Shown here: positions 1-7,975 of the stretch, one piece after another
Numbering within the stretch: the first letter of the stretch is position 1
Layout of the letters: every line of letters starts with the position of its first letter
The notes under the pieces: generated by a model
Told to the model about the DNA's origin: nothing
Databases searched by the model: none
Seen by the model: the letters and a program-made list of their open reading frames with translations, nothing else
Program-made: the position numbers and the translations under genes
Assembly (NCBI RefSeq): GCF_025717605.1
Contig: NZ_JAJIRQ010000008.1
Location: 1-64,000 of the forward strand
DNA from: Paucibacter sp. TC2R-5
GTDB taxonomy: Bacteria > Pseudomonadota > Gammaproteobacteria > Burkholderiales > Burkholderiaceae_C
Direction: 5' to 3'
DNA length: 64,000 nt

Positions 1-163
1 TGCTGGGCGATCCGTCAAGATGACTTGCCTGGACGCATACGCCAGGGCGGTCGAAACCCGCCGTGGCTGAGATGGCTGCCAGCGCAAAGTAAAAATGCCA
101 GCTCGGTTCAAAACCGGGCTGGCATTTTTGTGAATGGAAATCGGAAATGGAAGCTTGGCTCTG
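1..163. other. Window edge and intergenic stretch
   Basis: The first 90 bases are open in plus frame 1 to about 172 and in plus frame 2 to a TGA at 68-70. Either could be the 3' end of a gene cut by the window edge, but nothing in the short translations is recognisable, so no CDS is called. A strong hairpin at 91-129 separates this stretch from the minus-strand cluster that ends at 164. Confidence 0.4.
91..129. terminator. Bidirectional Rho-independent terminator
   Basis: A 12-bp perfect stem pairs 91-102 (AAAAATGCCAGC) with 118-129 (GCTGGCATTTTT), and an inner CGGTT/AACCG stem pairs 104-108 with 112-116. The T tract on one side and A tract on the other allow it to stop transcripts from both directions. 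It closes the minus-strand glycan cluster and probably an unseen plus-strand gene to the left. Confidence 0.85.
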
Positions 164-1018
164 TCAGTTAAAGAAGTCAGTGATGACCGTCCTGATGTCG
201 CGCCGCTTGATCAGTTCATAGCCCTGCAAGGCATATGTTTCGCGTTTGGTGCCATCTTCGACCAGTGCCAAGCAGGCAGCCTGGATGTCGGCTGTCTTAA
301 CGAAATTCAGCCCACCGCCGCGCAGATCGGCCTCAATCTCCAAGTCATCGCTGAAATCACAGACGACCGCCTTGCGGTTAGCCATCAAATAGGACACTCG
401 AACTATCTCGAAGATGTTGCCACGAGAGAAATTGACCACCACCTTGGACCGAGCGATGAACTCGTCGCGTTGCTTGCCCCAAACATTGCACAGCGTCATC
501 ACCGACATGCCGGTCAGGTCCGGCCGAAGGCCGGCAATATTGTGCAAGGAGTCAAAGCGATCAGGCGTGATATTGCCGTAGTACAGCACATCAATGTCTT
601 GTTCCAGGCCGCGCGGGATCTTTTCCAAGTTGGGCGCGTAGGCAGTCTTGGCGTAATAGGCCGGGAACTTGGGGCTCAGCAAATTCCAGGTGTCCACATT
701 GGCCTGGCTGTAGTCCCAAATTTGGAACTTGTTTGCCACATGGTGAGCGCCCGTGCCGAACAAGGACTTGCCGGCGTAGCGCTCCATATTGAAAAAGATC
801 GTGTTGGCCGGGAAAGTGTCGATCAATCCGAGCTGCATGGGGATCTGAAACCCGAAGACGATATTCAGCGCCTCGGGGTCGAAATGATTGACACGTCTAT
901 CGACACTATGTCCTAGAGCCGCAAAGCCCCAGTGGTAAGACTCCACCACCTCGTTATAGGCCTCCAAAATACCGATTTTGGGGTAGAACGGGTTGTACTG
1001 AACCAAGCATATTTTCAT
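164..1018 (-). CDS. Putative glycosyltransferase, CgeB/GT1-like
   Basis: 284 aa, last gene of the minus-strand glycan cluster. The C-terminal half resembles the CgeB-like glycosyltransferase group: a strand-turn 'DVLYYGNITPDRFDSL', then 'RSKVVVNFSRGNIFEIVRVS' and a following 'ANRKAVVCD', the usual nucleotide-sugar binding side of a GT-B fold. The first domain of the large gene at 52583-54679 has the same layout, so the two are probably distant relatives. Start chosen at the ATG at 1018 (MKICLVQYN); a longer open frame to 1381 would overlap the upstream SGNH gene by more than 300 nt and reads like shadow sequence. No signal peptide is seen, so a cytoplasmic role is likely. Sugar donor and acceptor cannot be told from sequence. 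Confidence 0.6.
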   Translation of the reverse strand: MKICLVQYNPFYPKIGILEAYNEVVESYHWGFAALGHSVDRRVNHFDPEALNIVFGFQIPMQLGLIDTFPANTIFFNMERYAGKSLFGTGAHHVANKFQIWDYSQANVDTWNLLSPKFPAYYAKTAYAPNLEKIPRGLEQDIDVLYYGNITPDRFDSLHNIAGLRPDLTGMSVMTLCNVWGKQRDEFIARSKVVVNFSRGNIFEIVRVSYLMANRKAVVCDFSDDLEIEADLRGGGLNFVKTADIQAACLALVEDGTKRETYALQGYELIKRRDIRTVITDFFN

Positions 1019-1047
1019 GAACTCATGCCCTTGGGAAATGCGATATT

Positions 1048-1989
1048 TCAGACTGGAGCCAGATCTTGCGGATGAGCTCGAATCAGATAGCGCTCCGCGC
1101 TTTGCACCAACACCAATTGGGCGTTGACGCTTGCACAATATTGGAAATCGATCATCGTGTTCCAGACGAAATGCACTTGGCCGAAGAAGGCGGAGAGCAG
1201 ATCGGAGAAGCCCACGTCGAATGAATAGCTGTCGCCGAAGATCACTACCGAGGTCTGATAGGGCGCGCGCTCGTTTTGCAGCACATAGTGATTGCCGACA
1301 TGGGCGCCTGTCGTAGCCATCAGGCGGTTGTCGTAAACCACACGGGCTCTGCGGGCGATGCTGATGACGCTCTCGAAACAAAGCTCGTCGGTGTATTTCA
1401 GCAGCAGATCATGGCGCCACCAACTGCGCGCCAGTGGCACCCGCTCGAAATCGAAGCTCAGCTCCGGGCAAACCGACTGCATCAGCTCACAAAAACCGAA
1501 CCAAGCGCCGCTGGCACACCAATGGCTATTGCCCCGCCAGCACAACTCAGCGCGCCAGGATTCGGCCCGCAAGCGCTCGACCGGATAGACCAAGCCTGAC
1601 GGTATACGTTGAAGCAGTTGCAAGGCCGGTCGCGCTTGCGTTGCAGTCTGGCTACCTTGTGGCCAGCGTGCGTGCGGAATGATGGATTGCTTCTCTGGCA
1701 CTACCAGATGGGCGAAGCGCGCACCTATGGCCGCACTATGGGCCTGGCGGCGCGCAAAGGTCTGCTGCCAAGCCTGCAGAGTGGGCTCGTCCAGTGTCAC
1801 TTGACCCAAATACTGTTGCTCCCAGGCGTTATTGCCATTGGCGATGTACTGCCAACCATCCAGCCCGGCGATCGCTACTTGGTCGACAGACAGCTTTTCG
1901 AATGGCTGATCGTAGTGGCGGGCAAACAAAGCGCGATTGGTATGGGCCAGCTCGCGCTCGACAGCCAAGAACTCGCTCAGTCGGCTCAT
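1048..1989 (-). CDS. SGNH hydrolase-like protein, AlgX/AlgJ type
   Basis: 313 aa. Two motifs place it in the AlgX/AlgJ/DHHW branch of SGNH hydrolase-like proteins, which O-acetylate or bind polysaccharides: 'GDSYS' at about residues 252-256 (nucleophile Ser254) and 'NSHWCASGAW' at about 154-163, matching the family's D-x-H-W block with the catalytic His. Here the Asp is replaced by Asn154, so activity may be altered. No clear signal peptide or membrane segment is visible, which is odd for a family usually in the periplasm, and no MBOAT partner lies next to it. It sits 3 nt downstream of the GT2 gene and 29 nt before the final glycosyltransferase, so it is co-transcribed with glycan genes. Confidence 0.6.
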   Translation of the reverse strand: MSRLSEFLAVERELAHTNRALFARHYDQPFEKLSVDQVAIAGLDGWQYIANGNNAWEQQYLGQVTLDEPTLQAWQQTFARRQAHSAAIGARFAHLVVPEKQSIIPHARWPQGSQTATQARPALQLLQRIPSGLVYPVERLRAESWRAELCWRGNSHWCASGAWFGFCELMQSVCPELSFDFERVPLARSWWRHDLLLKYTDELCFESVISIARRARVVYDNRLMATTGAHVGNHYVLQNERAPYQTSVVIFGDSYSFDVGFSDLLSAFFGQVHFVWNTMIDFQYCASVNAQLVLVQSAERYLIRAHPQDLAPV

Positions 1990-1992
1990 GAT

Positions 1993-2997
1993 TCAGGCCG
2001 CTGCCAAGACCGGCGTGGTGGCCAGCTCCTGGCGACTGCTGGCGCCGCTATAGACATGCCAAAGTGCGAGAAACGCCTCTTCGGCGCCCTCCTCGGCCGC
2101 CGCCAGGCCGGGCATCACCGAGGTCAATTCGGCCATATCTTGCTCATGACCATAGCGCAGCTTGATCAAGGGGCACAAACCGGCCAGATTGGTCGCCGCC
2201 TGCGTCGCTGTCAGCTTACCCAAGCGGCGTCCGCCAAGCGTCAGGGCAATATAGGCCAGATGCGCCAACTTCATCGGCCGGCCCATGGCATTGGCCGAAT
2301 GCTGCTCGGCACTGGTGCGAAAGTAGCCCAGATGCTCGTTGATATAGCCCAGCGATCCGCTCAAGCTGGCCTTCAAGAATGCGCCCAGATCTTCCAGTCC
2401 CGTGAAGCAAATGCCGCCCATGCTGGGGTCATCAAGCTGTACGGCCATCTCAGCGGAGAAGGTGGCATTGGAGAACTCGCCCAGCCAATTGCTGCTGACC
2501 GCTGCAGTCTGGGCAAACAAGAGATCGCAACCCAGGACCAGCATGCGCTGAGGATGTTGAGCAATGGCGGGAGGCACCGGCAAATCCCGCATTGGCTGCC
2601 CGGACTCCAGGGCTGTCCAGCGCCGGCTCACCACACAGTTCAAGGCGGCTTGGCGATGGGCGTCGAGATGGCGCTCGTAGAAGCTCGGATAGGGAATGTC
2701 ATCGTCCAGTAGAAGATGAAACAACTCGCTGGGGCCGCCGGCTTGTTCGCGGTAAAGCCTCAGCAGATGCCGAAAGTTGTTGTAGGCGCCGTTGCGCGGG
2801 CCGGCCACAACCAAAACCTGCAAGTCGGCCACCAAGCTCTTGAGTGGTTCGGCATTCAGCATTGCGACAAAGGTCTGATCAGGGCTGTCGTCCGAGATGA
2901 TCACCCGGGCTGGCTTGACCGTCTGGTGGCGCAACGCTGTCAGCAGTTCGATCAAGTACTTGGGCTTGTAGGCCGGAACCAGGGTGGTGATTTGCAT
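1993..2997 (-). CDS. Glycosyltransferase family 2 protein
   Basis: 334 aa. The N-terminus is a GT-A fold of family 2: 'MQITTLVPAYKPKYL' (nucleotide-binding strand), 'VIISDDSPD' at about 37-45, and 'LLLDDDIPYP' at about 98-107, the metal-binding DxD region. The rest is less conserved, with 'GGICFTGLEDLGAF' resembling the acceptor side. The ATG at 2997 is preferred because the family begins right at the Val-Pro-x-Tyr strand; an open frame runs upstream to 3267 but overlaps the aminotransferase gene. It is likely to transfer the modified sugar made by the neighbouring ketoisomerase/aminotransferase pair, but donor and acceptor are inferred from context only. Confidence 0.8.
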   Translation of the reverse strand: MQITTLVPAYKPKYLIELLTALRHQTVKPARVIISDDSPDQTFVAMLNAEPLKSLVADLQVLVVAGPRNGAYNNFRHLLRLYREQAGGPSELFHLLLDDDIPYPSFYERHLDAHRQAALNCVVSRRWTALESGQPMRDLPVPPAIAQHPQRMLVLGCDLLFAQTAAVSSNWLGEFSNATFSAEMAVQLDDPSMGGICFTGLEDLGAFLKASLSGSLGYINEHLGYFRTSAEQHSANAMGRPMKLAHLAYIALTLGGRRLGKLTATQAATNLAGLCPLIKLRYGHEQDMAELTSVMPGLAAAEEGAEEAFLALWHVYSGASSRQELATTPVLAAA

Positions 2998-3014
2998 GAT
3001 GGATGAGTGACTGT

Positions 3015-4124
3015 TTAGCGGAGGGCCGCCTTGACCACCGAAGCAACCCGGTTGACATCCTCGACTGTCATATAGGGGGCGATGGGCAGGCTCAGCAGCT
3101 CGCTTTGCAGGCGTTCTGCGATCGGAAGGTTTGGCCAGCTTTGCTGCGCAAAGGCCTGCTGGCGGTGGCACGCGATCGGGTAATGCACCATATGCCCGAT
3201 ACCAGCTTCGCTCAGCGCCGCTTGTAAATGCTCGCGTCGGTCGGTCCGCAGCACCATCAGATGCCATGCTGACTCTGCCCCCTCAATCTGCTTTGGCAAC
3301 TGCAGCGGAGCGTCTTGCAAGGCCGCCATATAGGCTGCGGCGAGGCGGCGGCGGCTGGCATTCTCGGCGTCCAACTCGGGCAGCTTGACGCGCAGCACGG
3401 CAGCCTGAAGTTCATCAAGGCGCGAATTGACACCCGCCAACTCATGGTGGTACTTGATGCTGGAGCCGTAGTTGCGCAGCATGCGCAGCCGCGCAGCGAG
3501 CGCATCGTCATTGGTTGTGATGGCACCGCCATCGCCAAGTGCGCCAAGGTTCTTACCCGGGTAAAAGCTGAAACCGGCGGCATCACCAAGGCCACCTGTG
3601 CGCCGTCCCAGGTAACGCGCCCCATGCGCCTGGGCAGCGTCCTCGATTACCTTCAGGCCATGGCGCTGAGCGATTTCCATGATCGGAGCCATGTCAGCGG
3701 GCTGGCCGTACAGATGCACCGGCATGATGGCTCGAGTAGCCGGGGTAATGGCTGCCTCAATGCAGGCAGGATCAAGGTTATGCGTAGCAATATCGGGTTC
3801 TACCGGCACTGGCTTGGCACCTGCCTGACTCACCGCCAGCCAAGTGGCGATAAAGGTATTGGATGGCACGATGACTTCGTCGCCGGTACCGATCCCATAA
3901 GCCCGTAAAACCAGGTGTAAGGCATCCAAGCCATCGGCAACACCAATGCAATGCTTGACGCCACAGAATTCTGCAAACTCATGCTCAAAGCTGGCAACCT
4001 CTTCTCCCAAGATGTACCAACCCGAGTCCAGCACGCGGGCAATCGCCGCGCGTATGCCCGCATCGTGGGCCGCGTTAACCCGCTTGAGATCAAGAAAGGG
4101 GATCGTTTGATTCTGCAAGCTCAT
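3015..4124 (-). CDS. DegT/DnrJ/EryC1 sugar aminotransferase (FdtB/QdtB-like)
   Basis: 369 aa, full length for PLP-dependent sugar aminotransferases. Hallmarks are '[15 protein letters not shown]' (about 61-75), '[10 protein letters not shown]' (89-98), 'EDAAQAHGA' (161-169) and the PLP-lysine motif '[15 protein letters not shown]' with Lys191. In the family, members next to a FdtA/QdtA ketoisomerase aminate dTDP-3-keto-6-deoxyhexose at C3, giving dTDP-3-amino-3,6-dideoxy-galactose or -glucose. The start overlaps the ketoisomerase stop by 4 nt (ATGA), so the two are translationally coupled. Which epimer (Fuc3N or Qui3N) is made depends on the partner and cannot be read here. Confidence 0.88.
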   Translation of the reverse strand: MSLQNQTIPFLDLKRVNAAHDAGIRAAIARVLDSGWYILGEEVASFEHEFAEFCGVKHCIGVADGLDALHLVLRAYGIGTGDEVIVPSNTFIATWLAVSQAGAKPVPVEPDIATHNLDPACIEAAITPATRAIMPVHLYGQPADMAPIMEIAQRHGLKVIEDAAQAHGARYLGRRTGGLGDAAGFSFYPGKNLGALGDGGAITTNDDALAARLRMLRNYGSSIKYHHELAGVNSRLDELQAAVLRVKLPELDAENASRRRLAAAYMAALQDAPLQLPKQIEGAESAWHLMVLRTDRREHLQAALSEAGIGHMVHYPIACHRQQAFAQQSWPNLPIAERLQSELLSLPIAPYMTVEDVNRVASVVKAALR

Positions 4125-4531
4125 TTACTCCACCTCGCCCTCATGAACTCGGCGTAATCGCGGTGGTAATCGTCTTCCGAGAATTTGGTCGAGGCCAGCA
4201 CCATGCAGACGGCGCCGGACGAGAAGTTATCGAGCTCGCGCCACATCATTGGGCAGACATAGAGCCCCTGGTAGGAGCGATTCATGTGTACGCGTTTCTT
4301 GTCCTTGCCATCATCGAGCAGCACATCAAAGCTGCCCGACATAGCAACGATGAACTGATGCAATGTCTTGTGCGCATGGCCGCCGCGCTCTGAACCACCG
4401 GGCACGTCATACAAATAATAGACGCGCTGGATGTCGAAGGGGATGTGAACCCCGCCTTCGATAAAGGTTAGGTTTCCGCGGGGATCATGAATTTTTGGTA
4501 GATCAAGGATCTGGCAGCGATCAATGGACAT
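4121..4531 (-). CDS. dTDP-6-deoxy-3,4-keto-hexulose isomerase (FdtA/QdtA-like)
   Basis: 136 aa, a single cupin domain of the WxcM/FdtA family. '[10 protein letters not shown]' (about 16-25), '[19 protein letters not shown]' with His52 and His54 (the acid/base pair of FdtA), and 'VCPMMWREL' are characteristic. It would move the keto group of dTDP-4-keto-6-deoxyglucose from C4 to C3 for the aminotransferase that follows. ATG 4531 is chosen because an AAAGGG ribosome site sits about 8 nt upstream; an ATG 36 nt earlier lacks one. It is the first gene after an internal terminator-like hairpin and may have its own promoter in the 84-nt gap. Confidence 0.85.
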   Translation of the reverse strand: MSIDRCQILDLPKIHDPRGNLTFIEGGVHIPFDIQRVYYLYDVPGGSERGGHAHKTLHQFIVAMSGSFDVLLDDGKDKKRVHMNRSYQGLYVCPMMWRELDNFSSGAVCMVLASTKFSEDDYHRDYAEFMRARWSK

Positions 4532-4591
4532 GGACACACCCTTTAGCTTATGGCTGCCATTGTGCATCCAGCCTTTGTGCCAAAGGCGGCG

Positions 4592-4612
4592 AAAAAGGCC
4601 CTGAAATGGGCC
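4592..4612 (-). terminator. Terminator-like hairpin inside the glycan cluster
   Basis: On the minus strand GGCCC (4612-4608) pairs with GGGCC (4601-4597) across a 6-nt loop and is followed by five U residues (4596-4592). It lies 4 nt after the acyl ligase stop. A second perfect 7-bp hairpin, GCCTTTG/CAAAGGC, lies just downstream at 4571-4587. The stem is short, so partial termination or attenuation is more likely than full stop. Confidence 0.55.
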
Positions 4613-4615
4613 AGA

Positions 4616-5956
4616 TCAGCGCCGCATCTTTTTGAAGCGAGCCGAATAGATTTCTTGATCCAGTAACTCTACTTTCGCAGGCACTTTGAAGGCCGCCAGC
4701 TTTGCCAGGCAGGCCTTACGCACGCGAAGCCGCAGTTCTGACAGAGGTTCGGCATCGTGCAACGCTATCTTGGCAACGACGATTTGGCCAAGCAGGGCAT
4801 GCTTCTCCCCAACCACCACCACATCGGCGACATTGGGCAGCGCCAAGATGACGTCTTCAACCTCGGCTGGATAGACTTTTTGCCCACCCACATTGATCAG
4901 ATCGGTAACCCGACCGAGGATACGGAAGTAGTCGCCATCGACTTCGACCCGGTCCTGTGTATTGAACCAACCCTCAGCGTCAAAACCCGAGGCTGCGTTC
5001 AAGTAACCGAGCATTCGATAGTCCGAGCGTATCCACAGAATGCCATCGCGGACCTCGGTCTCAAAGCCAGAGCCGCCAATGCGAACCCAGAGCGAGCCGT
5101 CGGGACGCGACTGCGAACGCAACACACCGACTTCGGATAGTCCATAGGTTTGTTGGAGTTCAACCGCTGGAAATTTGGCTCGGATGCGGTCAAGTGTCGC
5201 CTGCGGCATGGTCTCGGTGCCGTAGGTGATGCGCTTGAGTGAACTCAAGTCATAACGTTGCGCCAGATCTGTCGCGGCCAGCAGGGTCAAAAACGAAGGT
5301 GTCGTGGGCAACAACTCGACGCGGTGATTCTGGATCGCTTCGCAAATCGTCGGGATGCTGCGATTCTCAGCCGTGACCACCGTACCAAGACTGGCTGTGA
5401 TGGCAAGAATCGTGTTGATGCCGCCGAAATGATCGAGCATCAAGAAGGGTATCGCCACGACTGGGGTGCGGGCAACGCGAAACTTGTCCATCACCCGCTC
5501 AAAATCATGCAGCATGCCCTTGGGCTTGCCGGTGGATCCGGACGAAAACAGCACCAAGCCAGCGCGAACGCTGGCACGCAGTTCGTCCAACAAAGCGTTG
5601 CTGACTGGCACCGAACGTGGTCTCAAAGCCCAGCTCAAACCGTCGGGCGAGAATTCGATCAGATGGTCACAGCCTGAGATGGCCAGTGCCTCGGACTCCT
5701 CGATGACGGAGCCGCGCGTCATGGGTACCACCATGGTCTTCAGCGAGGCCAAGGCCAAAATAATACTGAACACCTCAGGGGCATAGTCGGCGAGCACCAC
5801 AACGGTCTGGCCAGCACTCACCCCCTGTCGGCTCAGCGTTTCAGTGAAACGCCGAATATCAGCCGAAACCTGGCCATAGGTGCAAACTTGGCCTTTGTGA
5901 ACAAAGGCAGCACGCTGCGGATCAGCGGATGCAAAGCGCTCAAGCAGCCACTGCAT
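4616..5956 (-). CDS. AMP-forming acyl-CoA/acyl-ACP synthetase (ANL superfamily)
   Basis: 446 aa, a little short for the family. The core motif A3 'LFSSGSTGKPKGM' is at about 136-148, A5 'QQTYGLSEVG' and A7/A8 'GYLN...GWFNTQDRVE...GRVTDLINVGGQKVYPAEVE' follow, and the protein ends in 'ARFKKMRR', where a terminal Lys takes the place of the A10 lysine although the usual Gly is absent. It should adenylate a carboxylic acid and load it on CoA or on one of the two cluster carrier proteins. It begins 2 nt after the small carrier-protein gene, which makes that ACP (5959-6195) the likely partner. Substrate is unknown. Confidence 0.82.
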   Translation of the reverse strand: MQWLLERFASADPQRAAFVHKGQVCTYGQVSADIRRFTETLSRQGVSAGQTVVVLADYAPEVFSIILALASLKTMVVPMTRGSVIEESEALAISGCDHLIEFSPDGLSWALRPRSVPVSNALLDELRASVRAGLVLFSSGSTGKPKGMLHDFERVMDKFRVARTPVVAIPFLMLDHFGGINTILAITASLGTVVTAENRSIPTICEAIQNHRVELLPTTPSFLTLLAATDLAQRYDLSSLKRITYGTETMPQATLDRIRAKFPAVELQQTYGLSEVGVLRSQSRPDGSLWVRIGGSGFETEVRDGILWIRSDYRMLGYLNAASGFDAEGWFNTQDRVEVDGDYFRILGRVTDLINVGGQKVYPAEVEDVILALPNVADVVVVGEKHALLGQIVVAKIALHDAEPLSELRLRVRKACLAKLAAFKVPAKVELLDQEIYSARFKKMRR

Positions 5957-5958
5957 GG

Positions 5959-6195
5959 TCAGGCCGCGAGTTGCTCACCCAGCACCAGGGCGATCAGCTT
6001 GTATGAGGTGGCATTGGCGGCGTCCTCGTCTGGAATCGACACGCCGAAACTCTCTTCCAAAGCCAGGATCAAATTCATCTGCCGCAGCGAATCCCAGCCG
6101 GGTACGTTGTCCATGCTGGAATCGACATCCAGCGTACCGGCCTCGACCTCCAGGACCGAGGCCATGACTTTCTTCAACAAAACTTGATCAAGCAT
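5959..6195 (-). CDS. Acyl carrier protein (cluster ACP 2)
   Basis: 78 aa with the four-helix carrier layout and the phosphopantetheine site 'GWDSLRQMNL' (Ser36). ATG 6195 is used because it gives a normal ACP length; the longer open frame upstream runs through the FkbH gene. The start overlaps the FkbH stop by 8 nt, so the two are coupled. In polyketide clusters FkbH-like proteins load a glyceryl unit from 1,3-bisphosphoglycerate on a stand-alone ACP of this size, which is the most direct role here; loading by the adjacent acyl ligase is the alternative. Confidence 0.88.
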   Translation of the reverse strand: MLDQVLLKKVMASVLEVEAGTLDVDSSMDNVPGWDSLRQMNLILALEESFGVSIPDEDAANATSYKLIALVLGEQLAA

Positions 6196-7975
6196 TGCGT
6201 AACTCCACCCATTCACTGTCGGCCAGCTGCACTGCGGCCAAATTTGCTTCGTAGGAGCGACTTCCGTCACTCGCCTGCGCCAGCCTGGGCAATCCCAAGC
6301 GGTCATAGAAGTCTGCCACCTGTGCGTTCTTGGCGGTCGGATGATAAGCGGCTCGCAGCCAGCGTTTTCCCCGCGCAAGCGCGTCGGCGCAGACTGCGCG
6401 CCAGACCGCGAACTCTATGCCCCGCCCTATCACCCGGCAGCTCATCAGAAAGCTGTGAACGACAACTGCGTCGCCTTCGTCCTCGGTAATCAGTACGCCG
6501 GTCAAACCGTGTTCGGCCAATCGGTCGCTGACCGAGAACGAATAGACCAAGGCATCGCTGCGCGCCATCAGCGCTTGCACCTCACCGGCCGCCAAGCGTC
6601 TCGTGCTCAAGTTGAACTGATTGGACTTCGCCATCAGTTCGGTGATGCGTGCCACTTGCGCTGTAGCGTCGCGCTGCAGTGTCACAGCCAATTGCAGGGA
6701 TTGAAGGTAGTCTTGCTGGCTGGCAAAGCCTGCTTGCAACTCACTTGCCTGAGCTAGTGCTCGGTATTGCTGAGTCTTGTTGCTGCTTGAACCTTTTGAA
6801 GAACCGACGCCGAACAGCGGTGCGATCTCATCGCGCACCAGCGCTGGATAGTCTTGCAAGGCCTTGGGCACTTGGAATACCCGCACCTGCGGCAACTGCT
6901 CGCGCACAGCCTCGATCTCGAAGGCCGAATCGTCAACAAAGACAAAACTGTCTAGCCCCAAATTGAGCTGCTCGGACAAGGCGCGCAGATTGCTGGGCTT
7001 GTCCAGCCAGTTGACCTGTTTGCAAAGGATCTGCGCGTCACGCAGCACCATGTCAGGGTGCGTGAGCAAGACCTCGTCGACATCCGCTGGATTGTTCTTG
7101 CTGTTCAGACACAACAAGACGCCCTGCCGCTCCAGCGCCTTGAACTGCTGCTGAACAGTCCAAAATACATTGCCGGGGAAGCTGTGGCGGTCCAGCTTCA
7201 GGCCACCAATCCCGTCCTCGCCCACGATCCCGCCCCACAAAGTGTTGTCACAGTCCAGCACCAGCACCTTGTAAAAATGGCTGCCGAAGCCGCGCGTGGC
7301 CCGGCCGACCTGCTCTGCTAAGGCGTCGACAAAACCAGCCGTATAGGGTGCCTTGGCGCGGAAGTAAAAGCGAGCATCGAAGGCATGTCGGGCGCCGAAC
7401 TGGCTCAGCAAGCCGGCCATGTCTACCAGCTTGACCTGAACCTGGTCCGCCGCCAGCGCGCCAAGGCCCTGGTTGAAGGAATCAAGTGCCCGCTGTTGCG
7501 CGCTGTCGGCTGGCACCAGCACGTTCAACAAATGTGCACTGCACAGCAGGACCTGACCTATGCCTTGCGCTGCATCCAAGGCCAACGCCAGACGATGGAG
7601 GTAGTCGGCCTGTGCGGACGCCCAAGCGCCGTCCTCCAACGCGCCAATCTGACTTTCCCAAGAAGGCTGCAGGTTGTCGAAAAAGGGAAGAATCAGCAGC
7701 AGATCAACGCCGGCATGGGCCTGCACATCGCCGAGTAAATCGTCATACGTGCCCTTGGCGACTTGCAGGCGTACACCGGCCAGATAGGCATGGCGGCGCA
7801 GATAAGTGGCCAGCAGGTCAACTGTGATGTTGGCCGCCAAACCCAGCTTCAAACTGCGGAATTCAGTGGAACTGTGATCCAGGTGTTTGAGCGCCTCCAT
7901 AACCTCGAACTGGGCAGCGTCGGCACGGGCCAAGACCGCCAAAGCGGCCTGCGTCGCCTCGTCAGCAATCACCAT
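6188..7975 (-). CDS. FkbH-like HAD-superfamily protein (glyceryl-ACP synthesis type)
   Basis: 595 aa. The central HAD domain carries motif I 'VLDCDNTLWGGIVGEDG' with Asp241 and Asp243, followed by 'LCLNSKNNPADVDEVL' and 'FVFVDDSAFEIEAVRE'; the N-terminal 200 residues look SGNH-like and the C-terminal 180 ('KSNQFNLSTRRL', 'SCRVIGRGIEFAVW') match the GNAT-like tail of FkbH proteins. Characterised relatives dephosphorylate 1,3-bisphosphoglycerate and transfer the glyceryl group to an ACP. Start at ATG 7975 overlaps the previous stop by 7 nt. In this setting it may make a glyceryl or hydroxy-acyl group that ends on an amino sugar; that use is inferred. Confidence 0.85.
   Translation of the reverse strand: MVIADEATQAALAVLARADAAQFEVMEALKHLDHSSTEFRSLKLGLAANITVDLLATYLRRHAYLAGVRLQVAKGTYDDLLGDVQAHAGVDLLLILPFFDNLQPSWESQIGALEDGAWASAQADYLHRLALALDAAQGIGQVLLCSAHLLNVLVPADSAQQRALDSFNQGLGALAADQVQVKLVDMAGLLSQFGARHAFDARFYFRAKAPYTAGFVDALAEQVGRATRGFGSHFYKVLVLDCDNTLWGGIVGEDGIGGLKLDRHSFPGNVFWTVQQQFKALERQGVLLCLNSKNNPADVDEVLLTHPDMVLRDAQILCKQVNWLDKPSNLRALSEQLNLGLDSFVFVDDSAFEIEAVREQLPQVRVFQVPKALQDYPALVRDEIAPLFGVGSSKGSSSNKTQQYRALAQASELQAGFASQQDYLQSLQLAVTLQRDATAQVARITELMAKSNQFNLSTRRLAAGEVQALMARSDALVYSFSVSDRLAEHGLTGVLITEDEGDAVVVHSFLMSCRVIGRGIEFAVWRAVCADALARGKRWLRAAYHPTAKNAQVADFYDRLGLPRLAQASDGSRSYEANLAAVQLADSEWVELRNA

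Noticed and set aside
1019-1381. N-terminal extension of the first glycosyltransferase
   Set aside because: Overlaps the SGNH gene by more than 300 nt; the family-like sequence begins at the ATG 1018.
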